In this document: one piece after another, positions 1 to 7,740 of the stretch
Numbering within the stretch: position 1 is the stretch's first letter
Layout of the letters: every line of letters starts with the position of its first letter
Assembly: GCA_026989495.1 (NCBI GenBank)
Contig: JALSJE010000134.1
Location: 1-39,438 of the forward strand
Direction of reading: 5' to 3'
DNA: 39,438 nucleotides
From: Gammaproteobacteria bacterium
GTDB lineage: Bacteria > Pseudomonadota > Gammaproteobacteria > S144-34
The notes under the pieces: generated by a model
What the model was told of the DNA's origin: nothing
The model's input: only the letters and a program-made list of their open reading frames with translations
Database searches by the model: none
Program-made: the position numbers and the translations under genes

Positions 1-129
1 CGCGGCCAGGGACGGCCGCGGAACGGCTCATGCACATGGAAGTGCATGACGATACGAAAAAATCGAAAATGGGTCGCGAAGCACCATAGCGCTGATCAAT
101 CCGCGCAGCGGATTGATCAGAGTTTCCGG
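1..129 (+). repeat. Four-hairpin intergenic repeat, copy A (cut by window edge)
   Basis: This is the right-hand part of a roughly 168-bp element found four times in the window. The first hairpin of the full element lies left of base 1. Visible here are the GC hairpin (arms CGCGGCC and GGCCGCG, bases 1-21), the CATGCAC/GTGCATG hairpin with loop ATGGAA (about 30-49), and the terminal 13-bp perfect stem (CTGATCAATCCGC at 92-104, GCGGATTGATCAG at 108-120, loop GCA). The copy ends with GTTTCCGG. It has the same orientation as the copy at 3726 and the opposite orientation to those at 18816 and 23455. No convincing protein is encoded. Confidence 0.9.
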
Positions 130-363
130 CCGCAATGCAGCTTGAGACAGAGTCGCCCATGGGAACGGCGGACAGCCGAATTTTCCTGCACAGGGTGCGA
201 CAATCGGGGCCGGGCGCCAAGGAGCCGTCCGATGCCCCAGCAAGACCGGGAAGGCTGCTGGTCCACGACCACCGCCGTTGAGGCCCGGGAGGCCTCGGGC
301 GGCGTGCTTGCTCGATCCGCCCGCCGACGCCCCCGGCGCCGTAGGGCCGGCCGGTAGCCGGCC
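130..363. other. Non-coding spacer between repeat A and the SRAP gene
   Basis: No credible gene is seen here. Short open frames exist on both strands but have no ribosome binding site or recognisable family. The only structured part is the strong hairpin next to the SRAP stop codon, listed separately. Confidence 0.5.
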
Positions 364-369
364 CTACGG
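339..369 (-). terminator. 13-bp perfect hairpin at the SRAP gene end
   Basis: The arms CCGTAGGGCCGGC (339-351) and GCCGGCCCTACGG (357-369) form a perfect 13-bp stem with a 5-base loop. The SRAP stop codon (364-366) lies inside the right arm, so the structure forms as soon as translation ends. There is no T-run after it on the minus strand, so it may slow transcription or protect the mRNA end rather than act as a classic intrinsic terminator. The outer GTAG is reminiscent of REP sequences, but only one copy is seen. Confidence 0.55.
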
Positions 370-1050
370 GCGGGCGCCCTCCGCCAGGGGCGCGGCCAGC
401 GCGGGCCCGTCGCGCCGGGGATCGTTCACGGCGCTTCCGACCGGCCAGCCCTCCATGCGCTCCGGCGCGAGCGGCCGGAGCAGCGCCCGCAGCCGCCCCG
501 CCTCCCCCGGCCCGCCTTCCAGCCACCGGGCCATCGCCTCCGGCTCCGCAAGGATCACGGGCATGCGTGCGTGCACGGGCCGCACGAGGCCGTTGGCCTC
601 GGTGGTCAGGATGGCGCAGGTCTCGACGACGGTGCCGTCCGGCCCCTCCCGGCGTGCCCACAACCCCGCGAAGGCGAAGGGAGCGCCGCCGCGCAGGCGG
701 AACAGCCACGGCCTCCGGGCGCCGGCGGGGCCACGGACCCACTCGTAGAAGCCGTCCGCCGCCACGAGGCAGCGGCGCCGGCGGAAGGCCTCGCGGAAGG
801 CCGGCCGCACGGCCACCGTCTCGGCGCGGGCGTTGATGAGGCCCCTGCCTCCGGGCGCCCGGGCCCACGGCGGCACCAGCCCCCAGCGCAGCGCCACGAG
901 CTCGAGCACCCCGTCCCGCCGGCGGCGGGCCGCCAGCACGGGCTGCGAAGGGGACACGTTCCAGCTCGGCGGCAGCGCGGCCACCGGCTCCGCCCCGAGC
1001 AGGTCCGCCCAGGCCTGAGCCGGCCGTGATCGCACAAAGCGTCCGCACAT
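364..1050 (-). CDS. yedK: SRAP-domain abasic-site shielding protein (YedK/HMCES family)
   Basis: The 228-residue protein begins MCGRF, the hallmark of SRAP proteins. Cys2 becomes the N-terminal catalytic residue after Met removal and forms a thiazolidine DNA-protein crosslink with abasic sites in single-stranded DNA. The other family residues are visible: Asn73 (LINARAET), Glu103 (DGFYEW) and His160 (PVHARMP), which match Asn75, Glu105 and His160 of E. coli YedK. Length matches the family. The start at 1050 is fixed because Cys must be residue 2. The gene diverges from the CnoX-like gene (start 1104), so both promoters must sit in about 53 bp. It ends in a 13-bp hairpin. The family assignment is firm. 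The role in abasic-site protection rests on the family. Confidence 0.93.
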   Translation of the reverse strand: MCGRFVRSRPAQAWADLLGAEPVAALPPSWNVSPSQPVLAARRRRDGVLELVALRWGLVPPWARAPGGRGLINARAETVAVRPAFREAFRRRRCLVAADGFYEWVRGPAGARRPWLFRLRGGAPFAFAGLWARREGPDGTVVETCAILTTEANGLVRPVHARMPVILAEPEAMARWLEGGPGEAGRLRALLRPLAPERMEGWPVGSAVNDPRRDGPALAAPLAEGARP

Positions 1051-1103
1051 GGGATCATTATCACCCCTGTCCCGGCCGCCTCGCCTGCGCTAAGGTGGAC
1101 GGC

Positions 1104-1976
1104 ATGAGCGAGCCCGCGCCCTGCCCCTGGATCGCCGAGGCCACGCCCGAGACCTTCGGGACGCTGGTGCTCGGCAACTCCCGCAAGGGCCCGGTGCTGG
1201 TGAACTTCTGGGCCCGCTACGCGGGACCCTGCCTGCGCCTGTGGCCCGTGCTGGAACGGCTCGCCCGCGACTACGGCGGCCGCTTCCTGCTCGTCAACCT
1301 CGACTGCGAGCGCCACCGCGCCTTCGCGCGCGAGCTGGGCGTCACCAGCCTGCCCCTGGTGCGCCTCTACCGCGACGGCGTGGTGCGCGAGAGCGTGCAC
1401 GGCTACGACAGCGAGCAGGCCTTCCGGCGCCTGCTCGACCGCTACGTGGCCCGTCCCTCGGACCGCGCCGCGGCGCTGGCGCTCGCCCGGCTGGAGGCGG
1501 GCGAGGTGGAGGCGGCGCTGGCCGAGCTGCGGGCCGCGGTCGAGGCCGACCCGGACAATCCGCGCCTGCCCGCGGCCTACGTCAAGGCCCTCATCCGCGC
1601 GGGACACCCCCGCGAGGCGGCCGCGTGGGTGGCGGGGCTGCCCCGGAGCCTGCGCGAGCGCGAGGACCTGGACACCCTCCGGGGGCATGCGGCCTTCCTC
1701 GCGGCCGCGGCCGAGGCCCCGGACGAGGCCGACCTGCGCCAGGCCATCGAGACCGAGCCCGAGGCCGTCGCGCCGCGTTTCCGGCTCGCCGCCGTGCTGC
1801 TCAAGGCCGACCGCGTCGACGAGGCCCTCGAGCTCCTGCTCGATACCCTGCGCACGTGCGGCGACACGCCGGAGCACGACGTGCTCCGGGGGCTCGTCAC
1901 GCTCTTCCGGATGCTGGGGGCCGACGACCCGCGGGTGCGACGCCTGCGCCCGCGGGTCGCCGAGCTGCTGCGCTGA
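1104..1976 (+). CDS. cnoX: CnoX/YbbN-like thioredoxin-TPR co-chaperone
   Basis: The 290-residue protein has an N-terminal thioredoxin fold (about 10-110) followed by TPR-like helices, the layout and length of E. coli CnoX (YbbN). That protein holds unfolded clients and passes them to GroEL or DnaK. The thioredoxin active site reads YAGPC (residues 39-43), so the first Cys of CXXC is Ala40 and only Cys43 remains. It therefore cannot act as a classical disulfide reductase, as in E. coli CnoX. The start ATG at 1104 is preferred over the in-frame codon at 1026, which would lie inside the divergent SRAP gene and add 26 residues with no thioredoxin similarity. The C-terminal half is rich in Ala, Glu and Leu helices with repeated EVEAALAELRAAVEADP-type units. 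The next gene starts 114 bases on. Confidence 0.88.
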   Translation: MSEPAPCPWIAEATPETFGTLVLGNSRKGPVLVNFWARYAGPCLRLWPVLERLARDYGGRFLLVNLDCERHRAFARELGVTSLPLVRLYRDGVVRESVHGYDSEQAFRRLLDRYVARPSDRAAALALARLEAGEVEAALAELRAAVEADPDNPRLPAAYVKALIRAGHPREAAAWVAGLPRSLREREDLDTLRGHAAFLAAAAEAPDEADLRQAIETEPEAVAPRFRLAAVLLKADRVDEALELLLDTLRTCGDTPEHDVLRGLVTLFRMLGADDPRVRRLRPRVAELLR

Positions 1977-2090
1977 GTGCCGCGCCCGCCGGAAGCCTGC
2001 GCGCCGAACCCCTGGCCGCATCCTGCCCTCTCAACCTTTGGCCGTAAGGGCCGATCCCATCGGTGAGGAACGAGCATTACGGCAAGGCCA

Positions 2091-3587
2091 ATGGAAACCG
2101 CGCTGTACTCCCCCGCGGACGAGGCACGGCTCGCAGCCTGGACGGAGGCCCTGAGCGAGGCGGACATGCCCGTCCTCGCCCGCACCGCCCGCGACGTGGG
2201 CACGGTCACGGGCCGCGAGGAGGCCTCGGCCGCCGAGCTCGCAGCCGTGGTGCTGCGCGACGCTGCCCTCACGGCGCGCGTGCTGCGGGTGGCCAACAGC
2301 AGCTACTACAACCCCGCGGGGCTCCCCATCAGCACCGTGAGCCGGGCGGTGATCGTGCTCGGCTTCGACACCGTGCGCAGCATCTGCATCTCGTGCGCGG
2401 TGGTGGAGGCCCTGGCGGCAGGGTTGCCACGCCAGCGGGTCACCGAGGAGCTCGCCCGCGCCGTGCATGCGGCGGTGCAGGCCAAGGCCTTCGAGGAGGC
2501 CCGCGGCGGCGGGCGGGGCGAGGAGGTCTTCATCGCGGCGCTCCTGCACCGGCTGGGCCCCATGGTCTTCTGGTGGCGCGGCGGCGCGGAGGCGGAAGCT
2601 CTGGAGCGGGCCCTGGCCGAGGCCGGCCCGACGGCCGATCCCAGGGGGGTCGAGCGCGAGGTGCTGGGATTCAGCCTCGACCGGCTCACCCGCGCCCTGG
2701 GGCGAAGCTGGCGCCTCGGAGCGCTGGTGGAGGCGGCCCTGGACTCCGCCACCCAGGACCCGGCCGCCCGCCTCGCCGCCCAGGGACATGCGCTGGTCGA
2801 GGCCCTCGCCCACGGCTGGGAATCGCCCCAGGCCCAGGCCGCCCTGCGCGCCATCGCCCGCACGGCAGGCCTCGACTTCGAGCACGTGGTGCGCCTGGCG
2901 CGCGAGGGCGTGCGGCGCGCCGAGGAGACCGCACGCGCCCTCTGCGGCACCGACCTGCCCATGCCCGGAGCCGCGGTCCCTGGCGGCCCCGCGCAGGCGC
3001 CCGACATCGCCCAGGGCGAAGGCCGGGATGGCCCGGAGGTGGAGGCCACCGCCTTTCCCGAGCCCGACCCCGCCCTGCAGCTTCGCATCCTGCGCGAGCT
3101 GGCCGCCCTGCTCGACGAGCGGCCCAACGTGGTGCTGATGCTGGAGATGGTGCTGGAGGGCATCCACCGGGGCGTGGGCATGGACCGCGCGCTGTTCGCC
3201 CTCCTCACCCCCGACCGGCGCCTGCTGCGGAGCAAGCACTGCCTCGGCGTCGATGCCGAGACCCTGCGGCACGCCTTCCGCTTCCCCCTCGCACGCCCCA
3301 ACGTGGTGGTGGAGACGCTAGAGGCCGAGACGGCCCGTCTCGTGGATCCGGCCGCCGATCCTGCGCTCGCCCGGGGCATCACCCCGGAGGTCATCGCCGC
3401 CGTGGGGACGGGCCCCTTCTGCCTCATGCCCCTGCGCGTCGGGCGCCGGCCCATCGGCCTGCTCTACGCCGACCGGCGCCCCAGCGGCCGTCCGCTGGAC
3501 GAGGAGTCCTTCGCCGCCTTCCGTCAGTTCGGGCAGCAGGCGAACCTGGGGCTGGCCGCCCTGGAGCTGAGGCGCCGGCCCGGGTGA
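2091..3587 (+). CDS. HDOD-GAF domain signalling protein
   Basis: The 498-residue soluble protein has an N-terminal HDOD domain (about 20-260). Its recognisable core runs through LAAVVLRDAALTARVLRVAN and NSSYYNPAGLPISTVSRAV, followed by a helix with VLGFDTVRSI. A linker leads to a GAF-type domain (about 325-495) containing GIHRGVGMDRALFALL and FCLMPLRVGRRPIGLLYADR. HDOD proteins serve as signalling scaffolds in motility, biofilm and c-di-GMP circuits. GAF domains bind small ligands or mediate dimerisation. The ligand here is unknown. There are no membrane segments. A weak AAGG ribosome binding site precedes the ATG. A GC-rich hairpin (3671-3709) and repeat copy B follow. Domain calls are confident. 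The pathway is inferred only. Confidence 0.88.
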   Translation: METALYSPADEARLAAWTEALSEADMPVLARTARDVGTVTGREEASAAELAAVVLRDAALTARVLRVANSSYYNPAGLPISTVSRAVIVLGFDTVRSICISCAVVEALAAGLPRQRVTEELARAVHAAVQAKAFEEARGGGRGEEVFIAALLHRLGPMVFWWRGGAEAEALERALAEAGPTADPRGVEREVLGFSLDRLTRALGRSWRLGALVEAALDSATQDPAARLAAQGHALVEALAHGWESPQAQAALRAIARTAGLDFEHVVRLAREGVRRAEETARALCGTDLPMPGAAVPGGPAQAPDIAQGEGRDGPEVEATAFPEPDPALQLRILRELAALLDERPNVVLMLEMVLEGIHRGVGMDRALFALLTPDRRLLRSKHCLGVDAETLRHAFRFPLARPNVVVETLEAETARLVDPAADPALARGITPEVIAAVGTGPFCLMPLRVGRRPIGLLYADRRPSGRPLDEESFAAFRQFGQQANLGLAALELRRRPG

Positions 3588-3725
3588 CGCCCTCCGGTCT
3601 CCCGCCCCCCGCCTCCCCTCGGCTCCCGCCTCCCGCCCTCTCGAAACTCACCCTTCACGGCACCTTATCCTTCCCTCACCCCATCCCGGAGGAGGGCGGG
3701 GAGGGGGAATGCGCGGGCAAAGCGC
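3588..3725 (+). terminator. Pyrimidine-rich spacer with hairpin after the HDOD-GAF gene
   Basis: Bases 3593-3645 of the top strand are almost all pyrimidine. Further on, TTCCCTCACCCC (3671-3682) pairs with GGGGAGGGGGAA (3698-3709), giving a 12-position stem with one mismatch and one wobble. There is no T-run. The structure could end or slow transcription from the HDOD-GAF gene. C-rich stretches of this kind are also compatible with Rho-dependent termination. Confidence 0.45.
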
Positions 3726-3893
3726 ATGGAAGGTCTGAAAAATCTTGATTTTTCAGGGCTTCCCCGCGGCCAGGGACGGGCGCGGGACGGTCCATGCACA
3801 GGGAAGTGCATGACGACTCAAGGAAAATCAGAATGGACCGCGAAGCACTATCGCGCTGATCAATCCGCGCAGCGGATTGATCAGCGTTTCCGG
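3726..3893 (+). repeat. Four-hairpin intergenic repeat, copy B (complete)
   Basis: This is a complete 168-bp copy in the same orientation as copy A. The hairpins in order are: a 17-position stem at 3728-3744/3747-3763 (arm ends GGAAG and CTTCC, one G-G mismatch and one T-G wobble); a GC stem at 3764-3771/3778-3785 with loop AGGGAC; a 7-bp stem CATGCAC/GTGCATG at 3793-3799/3806-3812; and a perfect 13-bp stem at 3856-3868/3872-3884 with loop GCA. A spacer of about 40 bp between the last two contains GGACCGCGAAGC, shared by the other copies. It sits between the HDOD-GAF gene and pncA, which point the same way. No transposase is encoded. Confidence 0.93.
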
Positions 3894-3969
3894 CAGAAGA
3901 AGAGTCATTGAAAGGGCGCGCCGGTGGCCGCATCATCCCTGCAGGCGCCCCTTCGAGGAGCATGCCGCC

Positions 3970-4563
3970 ATGGCCGATCAGCGCATGGAGCCGGGGCCGG
4001 GCGACGCCCTGGTGATCGTGGACGTGCAGAACGACTTCCTGCCGGGCGGGGCCCTGGCCGTGCCCCACGGCGACGAGGTCGTCCCGGTGCTCAACCGCTG
4101 GATCGAGCGCTTCACCGCCCGTGGGCTTCCGGTGATCGCCACCCGCGACTGGCACCCGCCGGACCACTGCTCCTTCCAGGCCCGGGGCGGGCCGTGGCCC
4201 CCGCACTGCGTGGCAGGCACCGAGGGAGCCGCCTTCGCCCCCGGGCTGCGGCTGCCGCCCGACGCCCTCGTCATCTCCAAGGCCACGGAGCCCGACCGCG
4301 AGGCCTATTCGGGCTTCGAGGGCACGGCACTGGCCGAGCGCCTGCGGGCGCTCGGCGCGCGGCGCCTGTTCGTGGGGGGGCTGGCCACCGACTACTGCGT
4401 GCTCAGCACCGTGCGCGACGCCCGCCGCGAAGGCTTCGAGGTGGTCCTGATCGAGGACGGGGTGCGGGCGGTGGACGTGCGGCCCGGTGACGGAGAGCGG
4501 GCGCTGGAGGAGATGCGCCGCCTCGGGACCGCCCTCGTGCGCACGGAGCCTGCCGCCGCATGA
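3970..4563 (+). CDS. pncA: Nicotinamidase (isochorismatase fold)
   Basis: The protein converts nicotinamide to nicotinate and ammonia in the cytoplasm, the first step of NAD salvage by the Preiss-Handler route. The 197-residue protein shows the catalytic triad of the family: Asp18 (VIVDVQNDFLPGG), Lys104 (VISKATEPD) and Cys143 (GGLATDYCV). The metal ligands Asp60, His62 and His66 are in RDWHPPDH. The start at 3970 is chosen because GAGGAG lies 9 bases upstream, whereas the longer frame from 3877 would run into repeat copy B. The stop overlaps the start of pncB by four bases (ATGA), so the two enzymes of the pathway are translationally coupled. Length and motifs fit the family closely. Confidence 0.95.
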   Translation: MADQRMEPGPGDALVIVDVQNDFLPGGALAVPHGDEVVPVLNRWIERFTARGLPVIATRDWHPPDHCSFQARGGPWPPHCVAGTEGAAFAPGLRLPPDALVISKATEPDREAYSGFEGTALAERLRALGARRLFVGGLATDYCVLSTVRDARREGFEVVLIEDGVRAVDVRPGDGERALEEMRRLGTALVRTEPAAA

Positions 4564-5909
4564 GCCAGGCGCATGGCGAGGCGCTCCTCACCGACCTCTA
4601 CCAGCTCACCATGCTCCAGAGCTATCTGGAGCATGGCTATACGGATACGGCCGTCTTCGAGTTCTTCGTCCGCAAGCTGCCGCGGACGCGCGCCTTCCTC
4701 CTGGCCGCGGGCCTGGAGCAGGCCCTCGACTACCTCGAGGGCCTGCGCTTCACCGGGCCCGAGCTCGAGTGGGTGCGGCGCTCGGGCCGCTTCTCGCGCG
4801 ACTTCGCGGACTGGCTCGAAGGCTTCCGCTTCAGCGGCGAGGTGCACGCGCTGCCCGAAGGGACGGTCTTCTTCGCCGACGAGCCGGTGCTGCGGGTGAC
4901 GGCCCCGCTCCCAGAGGCCCAGCTCGTGGAGAGCCGCCTCATCAACCTGCTCCATTTCCAGACCCTGATCGCCTCCAAGGCCGCGCGCTGCGTGCTGGCG
5001 GCCCGCGGGAGCCTCCTCGTGGACTTCGGCATGCGCCGTGCCCACGGCGCCGAGGCCGCGCTGCTGGCCGCGCGGGCCTGCTATCTCGCAGGCTTCGCCG
5101 GGACCGCCACCGTGCTCGCCGGCATGCGCTGGGGCATCCCGATCTACGGGACCATGGCTCATTCCTACATCGAGGCCCACGACGACGAGGCCGAGGCCTT
5201 CGAGCACTTCGCACGCAGCCACCCGGACAACGCCGTCCTCCTCATCGACACCTACGACACCGAGGCCGGCGCGCGGAAGGTGGTGCGGCTCGCGGAGCGC
5301 CTCGCCGCGGCCGGCATCCGCATCCGCGGCGTGCGCATCGACAGCGGCGACCTTGCCGCCCATGCCCGGCGCGTGCGCGCCATCCTCGACCAGGGGGGCC
5401 TGCGCGAGGCCATCATCTTCGCCAGCGGCAACCTCGACGAGCACGAGCTCGCCCGCCTGCTGGAGACCGGGGCCCCCATCGACGGCTTCGGTGTCGGCAC
5501 GCGGCTCGACACCTCCGCCGATGTCCCCTACCTCGACTGCGCCTACAAGCTGATGGAGTACGCCGGCCGGGCGCGGCGCAAGCGCTCCGAGGGCAAGGCC
5601 ACCTGGCCCGGACGCAAGCAGGTCTGGCGCGAGCGCGATGCCGAAGGCCGCATCGTGCGCGACGTGCTCACGGTCGAAGGCGACCCCCAGCCCGGCGAGG
5701 GGCTGCTGGTGCCCGTGATGCGCGACGGCCGCCGGCTGGCTCCGCCCGAGCCGCTGGAGGCCGTCCGCGCGCGCGCCCGGCGCGAGCTGGAGCGGCTGCC
5801 TCCCGCGCTGCGCCGCCTGGAGCCGGCCGAGACGCACTTCGCCTGCGAGATCGCCCCCGCGCTGCGCGCGCTGGCGGCCGAGGTGGACCGCGCGACGGGG
5901 GGCGGCTGA
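4560..5909 (+). CDS. pncB: Nicotinate phosphoribosyltransferase
   Basis: The enzyme joins nicotinate to PRPP, normally with ATP hydrolysis, to give nicotinate mononucleotide. It takes the product of the preceding nicotinamidase. The 449-residue sequence opens with LLTDLYQLTMLQSYL, typical of the longer NAPRTase subfamily found in many bacteria, rather than the E. coli PncB type. Further signatures are VDFGMRRAHG (155-163), IYGTMAHSYI with His201 as the likely phosphorylated histidine, RGVRIDSGDL, and FGVGTRLDTS. The start ATG overlaps the pncA stop by four bases. The stop lies only 8 bp from the stop of the convergent diguanylate cyclase gene, so no room is left for a separate terminator. Confidence 0.94.
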   Translation: MSQAHGEALLTDLYQLTMLQSYLEHGYTDTAVFEFFVRKLPRTRAFLLAAGLEQALDYLEGLRFTGPELEWVRRSGRFSRDFADWLEGFRFSGEVHALPEGTVFFADEPVLRVTAPLPEAQLVESRLINLLHFQTLIASKAARCVLAARGSLLVDFGMRRAHGAEAALLAARACYLAGFAGTATVLAGMRWGIPIYGTMAHSYIEAHDDEAEAFEHFARSHPDNAVLLIDTYDTEAGARKVVRLAERLAAAGIRIRGVRIDSGDLAAHARRVRAILDQGGLREAIIFASGNLDEHELARLLETGAPIDGFGVGTRLDTSADVPYLDCAYKLMEYAGRARRKRSEGKATWPGRKQVWRERDAEGRIVRDVLTVEGDPQPGEGLLVPVMRDGRRLAPPEPLEAVRARARRELERLPPALRRLEPAETHFACEIAPALRALAAEVDRATGGG

Positions 5910-5917
5910 GCGGAACC

Positions 5918-7372
5918 TCAGCCCGCGCCGTTGCCCCCGCGGTCCGAGGAGGCCGGGGAGGGTGTCTCCTCGTCGTCCTCCTCGCCGGTGTAGCTCTCGT
6001 CGAATTCGATGCGGTTGCGCCCGAGGCGCTTGGCGCGGTAGAGGGCCGCGTCGGCACGCTCGACGAAGCCGCCCGGTGTCTCCCCGGGACGGTAGAGGGC
6101 CACGCCCGCCGAGAAGGTGGGCACCTTGAGCGTGCGGCCGTTGAAGCGGCAGTAGGTCTCGGCGGCGCGCTTCCTGACCTTGGCGAGCGCACGCAGCGCG
6201 CCTTCGCGGTCGGTGTTGGGCAGCAGCACCGCGAACTCCTCGCCGCCGTAGCGCGCCACCAGGTCGTGGTGGCGGAAGACGGATAGGATGTCGTTGGCGT
6301 AACAGCGCAGCACGGCGTCGCCGGCGGCATGGCCGTAGCGGTCGTTGATGCCCTTGAAGCCGTCGAGGTCGATCATGGCGAGCGAGAGCGAGGAGCCGTA
6401 GCGCTGCACGCGCCCCACCTCGTCCTCGAGCCGCCGCAGGAAGGCGCGCCGGTTGGGCAGGTGCGTGAGCTCGTCGGTGAGGCTGAGCACGCGGGCGCGG
6501 TGCAGCTCGTGGCCCAGCCGGCGGCTGTCGGTCTCCACCATCTGGAGATAGCGGTAGGTGTCGTCGAGCTTGCGCGCCAGCGCGTGGTGCGCGCGCAGCA
6601 TCTTCTCGATCTCGCGCACCGCGCTCGCGCGCAGGCGCCCGAAGTCCTCGGCCGATCCGGCACGCTTGAGCTCGGAGAGCACCACCTCCAGCAGCACGCC
6701 GAACTCCTGGTTCTCGAGGATGGTCTCCTGCACCTGCAGCGCGAGCGTCTCCTGGAGCTTGCGCAGCTTGCGCACCTCTTCGGTGCGCCGCGGTGGAAGC
6801 CCTGCCAGAGGAAGCCCGGGAGGAGCGGCCTGAGGATCGCCCGGGCCCGAGGGGGCCGTCTGCCCCTCCTGGACTGGCGGGCCCGCCGCTTCGTCCGGAC
6901 CGGTGACGCCAGCCGTCCCGCGGGTTTCCGTCACCCCGTACGCCTCCAGCAGGGGGGCGAGGGCCTTCCGGAAGGCGGCCTCGTCGATGCCGCCCTCGCG
7001 CCGCTCGAGCTCGCGCGCGTGGAGCTCGGCGTACTGGCGCAGGTGATCGAGCTCGGCCAGCGACAGCGGTGGCTGCAGGCGGCGCTGGATGAGCCTGACC
7101 TGCACATGCAGCGGCGAGCCCGGCTCAAGGTGCCGCAGAAAGGCCTCCAGCAGGAGATGGACGATGGCGGCGTAGGTGCGCTCGACCCGGAGGCGTTCGA
7201 CGTCGGCGTCCTCGAGGATACGCTCGACCTGGCGGTAGATGACCATGCCCGCAGGGCTACGCTGCAGGGCCTCCAGCAGGCGAAGCGCCTTGCGCGCCCC
7301 GGCCCATTCCGGGCCGGGACGCAAGGGCTGATCCCCCCTGGACGCGCTTTCCCGTTCTCCCCCGCTGCTCAT
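5918..7372 (-). CDS. GGDEF diguanylate cyclase with a helical N-terminal region
   Basis: The protein makes cyclic di-GMP from two GTP. The 484-residue sequence has a C-terminal GGDEF domain (about 290-460). Its active-site loop GGEEF is at 376-380, and the substrate-site segment MIDLDGFKGINDRYGH lies upstream. An intact product-inhibition I-site RHHD (367-370) sits five residues before GGEEF, so feedback inhibition is expected. Residues 20-145 are predicted helical and of unknown family. Residues 150-195 are a Pro/Gly/Ala-rich linker, and about 197-300 looks like a coiled coil that could drive dimerisation. No membrane segment or signal peptide is seen, so it is probably cytoplasmic. The C-terminus ends in an acidic tail (TGEEDDEET). 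The input signal cannot be told from sequence. Confidence 0.93.
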   Translation of the reverse strand: MSSGGERESASRGDQPLRPGPEWAGARKALRLLEALQRSPAGMVIYRQVERILEDADVERLRVERTYAAIVHLLLEAFLRHLEPGSPLHVQVRLIQRRLQPPLSLAELDHLRQYAELHARELERREGGIDEAAFRKALAPLLEAYGVTETRGTAGVTGPDEAAGPPVQEGQTAPSGPGDPQAAPPGLPLAGLPPRRTEEVRKLRKLQETLALQVQETILENQEFGVLLEVVLSELKRAGSAEDFGRLRASAVREIEKMLRAHHALARKLDDTYRYLQMVETDSRRLGHELHRARVLSLTDELTHLPNRRAFLRRLEDEVGRVQRYGSSLSLAMIDLDGFKGINDRYGHAAGDAVLRCYANDILSVFRHHDLVARYGGEEFAVLLPNTDREGALRALAKVRKRAAETYCRFNGRTLKVPTFSAGVALYRPGETPGGFVERADAALYRAKRLGRNRIEFDESYTGEEDDEETPSPASSDRGGNGAG

Positions 7373-7740
7373 CGTCCCCTGGCGGTGCCGTCTGTCTGCG
7401 TGTCGTCGTGGCCTCCCTGTGTCCTGCGGCGCGGCGCCACTACGTCGGCCCGCCGGGCCGCGCCTCGGCGATACCGTTCATCCCGAACCTTACTCTCAAC
7501 CGTTCGGGGGGACAATTTCGCTCAGAGGGCCACGATCCCTCGTCCCGGGCCATGGCATGTCGGCGGCCCCTGCTGGAAAGACCGCCGATACGCGTTCCAA
7601 GCTTATGAAAAGATGGTATTTTCTCGTGTGCGGGGAGGCCCGCCTGGGTAAGGAAGGCACCGCGGCAGGGGCGTTTTCCTACAGGCGGACGGGCGGATTT
7701 CTCACGAAGGGCGGCCTACGAGCGCGGGCCGCACGGGCGC
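7373..7740. other. 368-bp intergenic region upstream of the diguanylate cyclase
   Basis: No supported gene is seen. Two inverted repeats stand out: CCCGAAC/GTTCGGG (7482-7488/7502-7508) and TCGGCGG/CCGCCGA (7560-7566/7582-7588). A short AT-rich patch around 7600-7625 is unusual for this genome and may hold a promoter. On the minus strand the repeats would lie about 110-215 bases upstream of the cyclase start, so they could belong to a long leader. The sequence does not match the conserved core of GEMM c-di-GMP riboswitches as far as can be judged by eye. Confidence 0.45.

Noticed and set aside
606-2021. A 471-codon minus-strand frame covering the CnoX-like gene and part of the SRAP gene
   Set aside because: It is a shadow of both genes with no recognisable domain and no ribosome binding site.
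3726-3911. Small open frame in repeat copy B (MEGLKNLDFSGLPRG), similar to frames in other copies
   Set aside because: The frame is shared only because the DNA is repeated. It is interrupted in copy D, and the palindromes rather than codon pattern are what is conserved.
7373-7740. GEMM-type c-di-GMP riboswitch upstream of the diguanylate cyclase
   Set aside because: The conserved core bases of that riboswitch could not be found on either strand by eye.
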